Shown: piece by piece, positions 51,813 to 63,628 of the stretch
Position numbering within the stretch: the first letter of the stretch is position 1
How the letters are laid out: every line of letters begins with the position of its first letter
NCBI GenBank assembly: GCA_037013495.1
Contig: CM072810.1
Span: 75,872,449 to 75,936,448, forward strand
From: Hippophae tibetana
Lineage: Eukaryota > Streptophyta > Magnoliopsida > Rosales > Elaeagnaceae
DNA: 64,000 nt
Reading direction: 5' to 3'
Position numbers and translations under genes: made by a program
Notes under the pieces: model-generated
What the model was told of the DNA's origin: nothing
The model's database searches: none
What the model saw: only the letters and a program-made list of their open reading frames with translations

Positions 51813-54800
51813 CGTATAATAGAAAACAGCAACCTTTTGATGGAGGAAGATTTGATAACTTTATTGAAATTACTTTTTAGAAATATGGTTGCTTTTATTC
51901 ATGTGGTTCTTGATTGAATGCTCCAATTCGACATATGAAAAGGAGTTTTCATCTTTTTTGGCATCACAAGGTAGGGGTATTATGGACTTGTTGATGTTGT
52001 TTTCGTCTGTGTATTTCGTTTCGTATTTATTTTTGAAATCATAGTCTCTTCTTCTTGATCTTTATTTCTATGTTCAATGAGTCTATGTTCTTCATAAATA
52101 AAAGAGTAGGAAAAAGAAGATTGGTTATACTCTTTAGAGTATTAAAAAAAGAAAATTTGAGAAATAAGAGTTCCAACTTTAAACGGCCATAACTTTTGAC
52201 TCGTATATCAAAATTACTATTATAATATATCAAGTTAGAGCTTCTAAAGATTACTATAATCTCAGCTATGTGGCAGATGAACCTCATTTTTTGAACAAAA
52301 ATTCTCCTTTTACATCACCTACCGAGGTCTTAATGTTTTCGTTCCATATAGACCCTTTTGTTTTGCTTTGGATTTTTTTCAATGCAACTATTACGAATAT
52401 TGAGGTGCCGACAAAAAGTGTGTTTAAAAATATTCTAAATATTTTCAATATCTAATAATTATTCACATGACAATACAAATATACTCATTACGCTTCACAA
52501 TTTATTTTTTGGAACATAAATTTGAAAGAATAATTTTCGAAGCCATTTATGTATAGCGATTTTCTTTTTTAGTGAATTGTTAAATTTAATGTATTATTTT
52601 TATGCTTTTTTTCTTCACGGATGGATTATGCACGTTACACAACTAAATAGCCATATGAAGGTTGCATTAGGTTTATGGTTTTGTTCCGTATAATAGAAAA
52701 CAGTAGCCTTATGATGGAGGAAGATTTGATAACTTTAGTGAAATTACTTTTTAGAAATATTGTTGCTTTTATTCCTGTGGTTCTTGGTTGAATGCTCCAA
52801 TTCTAAATATCAAAAGGAGTGATCATATTTTTTGGCATCACAAGGTTGGGGTATTATGGACTTGTTGATGTTGTTTTCATCTATGTATTTCGTTTCGTAT
52901 TTATTTTTGAAACCATAGTCTCTTCTTCTTGATCTTTATTTCTATGTTCAATCAGTCTTTGTTCTTCATAAATAAAAAAGTAGGAAAAAGAAGATGGGTT
53001 ATACTCTTCAGAGTATTAAAAAAAGCAAATTTGAGAAATAAGATTTCCAACTTTAAACGGCCATAACTTTTGACTCGTATATCGAAATTAATATTATAAT
53101 ATATCAAGTTAGAGCTTGTAACGATTCCTATAATCTCAGCTATGTGGCAGTTGAACCTCATTTTTTGAACAAAAACTCTCCTTTTACATCACCTACCGGG
53201 GTCTTAATGTTTTCGTTCCATATAGACCCTTCTGTTTTGCGTTGGATTTTTTTCAATGCAACTATTACGAATATTGAGGTGCCGACGAAAAGTGTGTTTA
53301 AAAATATTCTAAATATCTAATAATTATTCTCATGACAATACAAATATACTCATTACGCTTCACAATTTATTTTTTGGATCATAAAATTCAAAGATTAATT
53401 TTCGAAGCCATTTATGTATAGCAATTTTCTTTTTTAGTGAATTGTTAAATTTAATGTATTATTTTTATGCTTTTTTTCTTCACGGATAGATTATGCACGT
53501 TACACAACTAAATAACCATATGAAGGTTGCATTAGGTTTATGGTTTTGTTCCGTATAATAGAAAACAATAGCCTTATGATGGAGGAAGATTTGATAACTT
53601 TAGTGAAATTACTTTTTAGAAATATTGTTGCTTTTATTCCTGTGGTTCTTGATTGAATGCTCCAATTCGACATATCAAAAGGAGTGATCATCTTTTTTGG
53701 CATCAATCGGTTGGGGTATTATGGACTTGTTGATGTTGTTTTCGTCTGTGTATTTTGTTTCGTATTTATTTTTGAAACCATAGTCTCTTCTTCTTGATCT
53801 TTATTTCTATGTTCAATCAGTCTTTGTTCTTCATAAATAAAAGAGTAGGAAAAAGAAGATGGGTTATAATCTTCAGAGTATTAAAAATAGCAAATTTGAG
53901 AAATAAGAGTTCCAACTTTAAACGGCCATAACTTTTGACTCGTATATCGAAATTACTATTAAAATATATCAAGTTAGAGCTTCTAACGATTCCTATAATC
54001 TCAGCTATGTGGCAGAAGAACCTCATTTTTTGAAGAAAAATTCTCCTTTTACATCACCTACCGAGGTCTTAATGTTTTTGTTCCATATAGACCCTTTTGT
54101 TTTGCTTTGGATTTTTTTCAATACAACTATTACGAATATTGAGGTGCCGACGAAAAGATTGTTTAAAAATATTATAAATATTTTCAATATCTAATAATTA
54201 TTCTCATGATAGTACAAATATACTCATTACACTTCACAATTTATTTTTTGGATCATAAATTTGAAAGAATAATTTTCGAAGCCATTTATGTATAGCGATT
54301 TTCTTTTTTAGTGAATTGTTAAATTTAATGTATTATTTTTATGCTTTTTTTTCATCACGGATGGATTATGCACATTACACAACTAAAAAGCCATATTAAG
54401 GTTGCATTTAGTTTAGGGTTTTTTCCGTATAATAGAAAACAGCAACCTTTTGATGGAGGAAGATTTGATAACTTTATTGAAATTACTTTTTAGAAATATG
54501 GTTGCTTTTATTCCTGTGGTTCTTGATTGAATGCTCCAATTCGACATATGAAAAGGAGTTATCATCTTTTTTGGCATCACAAGGTTGGGGTATTATGGAC
54601 TTGTTGCTGTTGTTTTCATCTATGTATTTCGTTTCGTATTTATTTATGAAACCATAGTCTCTTCTTCTTGATCTTTATTTCTATGTTCAATCAGTCTTTG
54701 TTCTTCATAAATAAAACAGTAGGAAAAAGAAGATGGGTTATACTCTTCAGAGTATTAAAAAAAGCAAATTTGAGAAATAAGAGTTCCAACTTTAAACGGC

Positions 54801-57800
54801 CATAACTTTTGACTCGTATATCGAAATTAATATTATAATATATCAAGTTAGAGCTTGTAACGATTCCTATAATCTCAGCTATGTGGCAGATGCACCTCAT
54901 TTTTTGAACAAAAACTGTCCTTTTACATCACCTACCGAGGTCTTAATGTTTTCGTTCCATATAGACCCTTTTGTTTTGCTTTGGATTTTTTTCAATGCAA
55001 CTATTACGAATATTGAGGTGCCGACCAAAAGTGTGTTTAAAAATATTCTAAATATCTAATAATTATTCTCATGACAATACAAATATACTCATTACGCTTC
55101 ACAATTTATTTTTTGGATCATAAAAGTCAAAGATTAATTTTCGAAGCCATTTATGTATAGCGATTTTCTTTTTTAGTGAATTGTTAAATTTAATGTATTA
55201 TTTTTATGCTTTTTTTCTTCACGGATGGATTATGCACATTACACAACTAAATAGGCATATGAAGGTTGCATTAGGTTTAGGGTTTTGTTCCGTATAATAG
55301 AAAACAGTAGCCTTATGATGGAGGAAGATTTGATAACTTTAGTGAAATTACTTTTTAGAAATATTGTTGCTTTTCTTCCTGTGGTTCTTGATTGAATGTT
55401 ACAATTCGACATATCAAAAGGAGTGATCATCTTTATTGGCATCAATCGGTTGGAGTATTATGGACTTGTTGATGTTGTTTTCATCTGTGTATTTCGTTTC
55501 GTATTTATTTTTGAAACCATAGTCTCTTCTTCTTGATCTTTATTTCTATGTTCAATCAGTCTTTGTTCTTCATAAATAAAAGAGTAGGAAGGAGAAGATA
55601 GGTTATACTCTTCAGAGTATTAAAAAAAGCAAATTTGAGAAATAAGAGTTCCAACTTTAAACGGCCATAACTTTTGACTCGTATATCGAAATTACTATTA
55701 TAATATATCAAGTTAGAGCTTGTAACGATTCCTATAATCTCAGCTATGTGGCAGAAGAACCTCATTTTTTGAACAAAAACTCTCATTTTACATCACCTAC
55801 CGTGGTCTTAATGTTTTCGTTCCATATAGACCCTTTTGTTTTGCTTTGGATTTTTTTCAATGCAACTATTACGAATATTGATTTGCCGACGAAAAGTGTG
55901 TTTAAAAATATTCTAAATATCTAATAATTATTCTCATGACAATACAAATATACTCATTACGCTTCACAATTTATTTTTTGGATCATAAAATTCAAAGATT
56001 AATTTTCGAAGCCATTTATGTATAGCGATTTTCTTTTTTAGTGAATTGTTAAATTTAATGTATTATTTTTATGCTTTTTTTCTTCACGGATGGATTATGC
56101 ACATTACACAACTAAATAGCCATATGAAGGTTGCATTAGGTTTAGGGTTTTGTTCCGTATAATAGAAAACAGTAGCCTTATGATGGAGGAAGATTTGTTA
56201 ACTTTAGTGAAATTACTTTTTAGAAATATTGTTGCTTTTATTCCTGTGGTTCATGATTGAATGTTCCAATTCGACATATCAAAAGGAGTGATCATCTTTA
56301 TTGGCATCAATCGGTTGGAGTATTATGGACTTGTTGATGTTGTTTTCGTCTGTGTATTTCGTTTCGTATTTATTTTTGAAATCATAGTCTCTTCTTCTTG
56401 ATCTATATTTCAATTTTCAATGAGTCTATGTTCTTCATAAATAAAAGAGTAGGAAAAAGAAGATTGGTTATACTCTTCAGAGTATTAAAAAAAGCAAATT
56501 TGAGAAATAAGAGTTCCAACTTTAAACGGTCATAACTTTTGACTCGTATATCAACATTACTATTATAATATATCAAGTTAGAGCTTCTAACGATTCCTAT
56601 AATCTCAGCTATATGGCAGAAGAACCTCATTTTTTGAACAAAAATTCTCCTTTTACATCACCTACCGAGGTCTTAATGTTTTTGTTCCATATAGACCCTT
56701 TTGTTTTGCTTTGGATTTTTTTCAATGCAACTATTACGAATATTGAGGTGCCGACCAAAAGTGTGTTTAAAAATATTCTAAATATTTTCAATATCTAATA
56801 ATATTCACATGACAATACAAATATACTCATTACGCTCCACAATTTATTTTTTGGAACATAAATTTGAAAGAATAATTTTCGAAGCCATTTATGTATAGCG
56901 ATTTTCTTTTTTAGTGAATTGTTAAATTTAATGTATTATGTTTATGCTTTTTATCTTCACGGATGGATTATGCACGTTACACAACTAAATAGCCATATGA
57001 AGGTTGCATTAGGTTTATGGTTTTGTTCCGTATAATAGAAAACAGTAGCCTTATGATGGAGGAAGATTTGATAACTTTAGTGAAATTACTTTTTCGAAAT
57101 ATTGTTGCTTTTATTCCTGTGGTTCTTGATTGAATGCTCCAATTCGAAATATCAAAAGGAGTGATCATCTTTTTTGGCATCACAAGGTTGGGGTATTATG
57201 GACTTGTTGATGTTGTTTTCATCTATGTATTTCGTTTCGTTTTTATTTTTGAAACCATAGTCACTTCTTCTTGATCTTTATTTCTATGTTCAATCAGTCT
57301 TTGTTCTTCATAAATAAAAGAGTAGGAAAAAGAAGATGGGTTATACTCTTCAGAGTGTTAAAAAAAGCAAATTTGAGAAATAAGAGTTCCAACATTAAAC
57401 GGCCATAACTTTTGACTCGTATATCGAAATTAATATTATAATATATCAAGTTAGAGCTTGTAACGATTCCTATAATCTCAGCTATGTGGCAGATGAACCT
57501 CATTTTTTGAACAAAAACTCTCCTTTTACATCACCTTACCGAGGTCTTAATGTTTTCGTTCCATATAGACCCTTTTGTTTTGCTTTGGAATTTTTTCAAT
57601 GCAACTATTATGAATATTGAGGTGCCGACGAAAAGTGTGTTTAAAAATATTCTAAATATCTAATAATTATTCTCATGACAATACAAATATACTCATTACG
57701 CTTCACAATTTATTTTTTGGATCATAAAATTCAAAGATTAATTTTCGAAGCCATTTATGTATAGCAATTTTCTTTTTTAGTGAATTGTTAAATTTAATGT

Positions 57801-60800
57801 ATTATTTTTATGCTTTTTTTCTTCAGGGATGGATTATGCACATTACACAACTAAATAGCCATATGAAGGTTGCATTAGGTTTAGGGTTTTGTTCCGTATA
57901 ATAGAAAATAGTAGCCTTATGATGGAGGAAGATTTGATAACTTTAGTGAAATTACTTTTTAGAAATATTGTTGCTTTTATTCCTGTGGTTCTTGATTGAA
58001 TGCTCCAATTCGACATATCAAAAGGAGTGATCATCTTTTTTGGCATCAATCGGTTGGGGTATTATGGACTTGTTGATGTTGTTTTCGTCTGTGTATTTTG
58101 TTTCGTATTTATTTTTGAAACCATAGTCTCTTCTTCTTGATCTTTATTTCTATGTTCAATCAGTATTTGTTCTTCATAAATAAAAGAGTAGGAAAAAGAT
58201 GATTGGTTATACTCTTCAGAGTATTAAAAAAAACAAATTTGAGAAATAAGAGTTCCAACTTTAAACGGCTATAACTTTTGACTCGTATATCAAAATTACT
58301 ATTATAATATATCAAGTTAGAGCTTCTAACGATTCCTATAATCTCAGCTATGTGGCAGAAGAACCTCATTTTTTGAACAAAAATTCTCCTTTTACATCAC
58401 CTACCGAGGTCTTAATGTTTTTGTTCCATATAGACCCTTTTGTTTTGCTTTGGATTTTTTTCAATGCAACTATTACGAATATTGAGGTGCCGACAAAAAG
58501 TGTGTTTAAAAATATTCTAAATATTTTCAATATCTAATAATATTCACATGACAATACAAATATACTCATTACGCTTCACAATTTATTTTTTGGAACATAA
58601 ATTTGAAAGAATACTTTTCGAAGCCATTTATGTATAGCGATTTTTTTTTAGTGAATTGTTAAATTTAATGTATTATGTTTATGCTTTTTTTCTTCACGGA
58701 TGGATTATGCACATTACACAACTAAATAGCCATATGAAGGTTGCATTAGGTTTAGGGTTTTGTTCCGTATAATAGAAAATAGTAGCCTTATGATGGAGGA
58801 AGATTTGATAACTTTAGTGAAATTACTTTTTAGAAATATTGTTGCTTTTATTCCTGTGGTTCTTGATGGAATGCTCCCATTCGACATATCAAAAGGAGTG
58901 ATCATCTTTTTTGGCATCAATCGGTTGGGGTATTATGGACTTGTTGATGTTGTTTTCGTCTGTGTATTTCGTTTCGTATTTATTTTTGAAACCATAGCCT
59001 CTTCTTCTTGATCTTTATTTCTATGTTCAATCAGTCTTTGTTCTTCATAAATAAAAGAGTAGGAAAAAGAAGATTGGTTATACTCTTCAGAGTATTAAAA
59101 AAAACAAATTTGAGAAATAAGAGTTCCAACTTTAAACGGCCATAACTTTTGACTCGTATATCAAAATTACTATTATAATATATCAAGTCAGAGCTTTTTA
59201 CGATTCCTATAATCTCAGCTATGTGGCAGAAGAACCTCATTTTTTGAACAAAAATTCTCCTTTTACATCACCTACCGAGGTCTTAATGTTTTTGTTCCAT
59301 ATAGACCCTTTTGTTTTGCTTTGGATTTTTTTCAATGCAACTATTACGAATATTGAGGTGCCGACCAAAAGTGTGTTTAAAAATATTCTAAATATTGTCA
59401 ATATCTAATAATTATTCTCATGACAATACAAATACACTCATTACGCTTCACAATTTGTTTTTTGGAACATAAATTTGAAAGAATAATTTTCGAAGCCATT
59501 TATGTATAGCGATTTTCTTTTTTAGTGAATTGTTAAATTTAATGTATTATTTTTATGATTTTTTTCTTCACGGATGGATTATGCACATTACACAACTAAA
59601 TAGCCATATGAAGGTTGCATTAGGTTTACGGTTTTGTTCCGTATAATAGAAAACAGTAGCCTTATGATGGAGGAAGATTTGATAACTTTAGTGAAATTAC
59701 TTTTTCGAAATATTGTTGCTTTTATTCCTGTGGTTCTTGATTGAATGCTCCAATTCGAAATATCAAAAGGAGTGATCATCTTTTTTGGCATCACAAGGTT
59801 GGGGTATTATGGACTTGTTGATGTTGTTTTCATCTATGTATTTCGTTTCGTTTTTATTTTTGAAACCATAGTCACTTCTTCTTGATCTTTATTTCTATGT
59901 TCAATCAGTCTTTGTTCTTCATAAATAAAAGAGTAGGAAAAAGAAGATGGGTTATACTCTTCAGAGTGTTAAAAAAAGCAAATTTGAGAAATAAGAGTTC
60001 CAACTTTAAACGGCCATAACTTTTGACTCGTATATCGAAATTACTATTAAAATATATCAAGTTAGAGCTTCTAACGATTCCTATAATCTCAGCTATGTGG
60101 CAGAAGAACCTCATTTGTTGAAGAAAAATTCTCCTTTTACATCACCTACCGAGGTCTTAATGTTTTTGTTCCATATAGACCCTTTTGTTTTGCTTTGGAT
60201 TTTTTTCAATACAACTATTACGAATATTGAGTTGCCGACGAAAAGAGTGTTTAAAAATATTCTAAATATTTTCAATATCTAATAATTATTCTCATGACAG
60301 TACAAATATACTCATTACGCTTCACAATTTATTTTTTGGATCATAATATTGAAAGATTAATTTTCGAAGCCATTTATGTATAGCGATTTTCTTTTTTAGT
60401 GAATTGTTAAATTTAATGTATTATTTTTATTCTTTTTTTCTTCACGGATGGATTATGCACATTACACAACTAAAAAGCCATAATAAGGTTGCATTTAGTT
60501 TAGGGTTTTTTCCGTATAATAGAAAATAGTAGCCTTATGATGGAGGAAGATTTGATAACTTTAGTGAAATTACTTTTTAGAAATATTGTTGCTTTTATTC
60601 CTGTGGTTCTTGATTGAATGCTCCAATTCGACATATCAAAAGGAGTGATCATCTTTTTTGGCATCAATCGGTTGGGGTATTATGGACTTGTTGATGTTGT
60701 TTTCGTCTGTGTATTTCGTTTCGTATTTATTTATGAAACCATAGTCTCTTCTTCTTGATCTTTATTTCTATGTTCAATCAGTCTTTGTTCTTCATAAATA

Positions 60801-61882
60801 AAAGAGTAGGAAAGAGAAGATTGGTTATACTCTTTAGAGTATTTAAAAAAGCAAATTTGAGAAATAAGAGTTCCAACTTTAAACGACAATAACTTTTGAC
60901 TCGTATATCGAAATTAATATTATAATATATCAAGTTAGAGCTTGTAACGATTCCTATAATCTCATCTCTGTGGCAGAGGAACCATATTTTTTGAACAAAA
61001 ACCCTCCTTTTACATCACCTACCGAGGACTTAATGTTTTCGTTCCATATAGACCCTTTTGTTTTGCTTTGGATTTTTTTCAATGCAACTATTACGAATAT
61101 TGAGGTGCCGACGAAAAGTGTGTTTAAAAATATTCTAAATATCTAATAATTATTCTCATGAAAATACAAATATACTCATTACGCTTCACAATTTATTTTT
61201 TGGATCATAAAATTCAAAGATTAATTTTCGAAGCCATTTATGTATAGCGATTTTCTTTTTTAGTGAATTGTTAAATTTAATGTATTATTTTTATGCTTTT
61301 TTTCTTCACGGATGGATTATGCACATTACACAACTAAATAGCCATATGAAGGTTGCATTAGGTTTAGGGTTTTCTTCCGTATAATAGAAACAGTAGCCTT
61401 ATGATGGAGGAAGATTTGATAACTTTAGTGAAATTACTTTTTAGAAATATTGTTGCTTTTATTCCTGTGGTTCTTGATTGAATGTTCCAATTTGACATAT
61501 CAAAAGGAGTGATCATCTTTATCGGCATCAATCGGTTGGAGTATAATGGCCTTGTTTATGTTGTTTTCGTCTGTGTATTTCGTTTCGTATTTATTTTTGA
61601 AACCATAGTCTCTTCTTCTTGATCTTGATTTCTTTGTTCAATCAGTCTTTGTTCTTCATAAATAAAAGAGTAGGAAAAAGAAGATTGGTTATACTCTTCA
61701 GAGTATTAAAAAAAGCAAACTTGAGAAATAAGAGGTCCAACTTTAAACGGCCATAACTTTTGACTCGTATATCAAAATTACTATTATAATATATCAAGTT
61801 AGAGCTTCTAACGATTCCTATAATCTCAGCTATGTGGCAGAAGAACCTCATTTTTTGAACAAAAATTCTCCTTTTACATCAC

Positions 61883-63628
61883 CTACTGAGGTGTTAATGT
61901 TTTTGTTCCATATAGACCCTTTTGTTTTGCTTTGGATTTTTTTCAATGCAACTGTTACGAATATTGAGGTGCCGACAAAAAGTGTGTTTAAAAATATTCT
62001 AAATATTTTCAATATCTAATAATTATTCACATCACAATACAAATATACTCATTACGCTTCACAATTTATTTTTTGGAACATAAATTTGAAAGAATAATTT
62101 TCGAAGCCATTTATGTATAGCGATTTTCTTTTTTAGTGAATTGTTAAATTTAATGTATTATTTTTATGCTTTTTTTTCTTCACGGATGGATTATGCACAT
62201 TACACAACTAAATAGCTATATGAAGGTTGCATTAGGTTTAGGGTTGTCTTCCGTATAATAGAAACAGTAGCCTTATGATGGAGGAAGATTTGATAACTTT
62301 AGTGAAATTACTTTTTAGAAATATTGTTGCTTTTATTCCTGTGGTTCTTGATTGAATGTTCCAATTCGATATCAAAAGGAGTGATCATCTTTATCGGCAT
62401 CAATCGGTTGGAGTATAATGGACTTGTTTATGTTGTTTTCGTCTGTGTATTTCGTTTCGTATTTATTTTTGAAACCATAGTCTCTTCTTCTTGATCTTGA
62501 TTTCTTTGTTCAATCAGTCTTTGTTCTTCATAAATAAAAGAGTAGGAAAAAGAAGATTGGTTATACTCTTCAGAGTATTAAAAAAAGCAAACTTGAGAAA
62601 TAAGAGTTCCAACTTTAAACGGCCATAACTTTTGACTCGTATATCAAAATTACTATTATAATATATCAAGTTAGAGCTTCTAACGATTCCTATAATCTCA
62701 GCTATGTGGTAGAAGAACCTCATTTTTTGAACAAAAATTCTCCTTTTACATCACCTACTGAGGTGTTAATGTTTTTGTTCCATATAGACCCTTTTGTTTT
62801 GCTTTGGATTTTTTTCAATGCAACTATTACGAATATTGAGGTGCCGACAAAAAGTGTGTTTAAAAATATTCTAAATATTTTCAATATCTAAAAATTATTC
62901 ACATCACAATACAAATATACTCATTACGCTTCACAATTTATTTTTTGGAACATAAATTTGAAAGAATAATTTTCGAAGCCATTTATGTATAGCGATTTTC
63001 TTTTTTAGTGAATTGTTAAATTTAATGTATTATTTTTATGCTTTTTTTTCTTCACGGATGGATTATGCACATTACACAACTAAATAGCTATATGAAGGTT
63101 GCATTAGGTTTAGGGTTGTCTTCCGTATAATAGAAACAGTAGCCTTATGATGGAGGAAGATTTGATAACTTTAGTGAAATTACTTTTTAGAAATATTGTT
63201 GCTTTTATTCCTGTGGTTCTTGATTGAATATTCCAATTCGACATATCAAAAGGAGTGATCATCTTTATCGGCATCAATCGGTTGGGGTATTATGGACTTG
63301 TTGATGTTGTTTTCGTCTGTGTATTTCGTTTTGTACTTATTTTTGAAACCATAGTCTCTTCTTCTTGATCTTGATTTCTTTGTTCAATCAGTCTTTGTTC
63401 TTCATAAATAAAAGAGTAGGAAAAAGAAGATTGGTTATACTCTTCAGAGTATTAAAAAAAGCAAATTTGAGAAATAAGAGTTCCAACTTTAAACGGCCAT
63501 AACTTTTGACTCGTATATCAAAATTACTATTATAATATATCAAGTTAGAGCTTCTAACGATTCCTATAATCTCAGCTATGTGGCAGATGAACCTCATTTT
63601 TTGAACAAAAATTCTCCTTTTACATCAC
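61883..63628 (+). repeat. Recent one-monomer tandem duplication in block I copy 2
   Basis: Monomers 61883 (872 bases) and 62755 (874 bases) share CTACTGAGGTGTT, CATCACAATAC, TAGCTATATG and GGGTTGTCTTCC; block I copy 1 has only one monomer of this kind (14806). The differences I noted include a 2-base loss in TTCGATATC near 62366, CTGTTACG near 61951, TGGCCTTG near 61548 and GTGGTAG near 62706. Confidence 0.8.
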
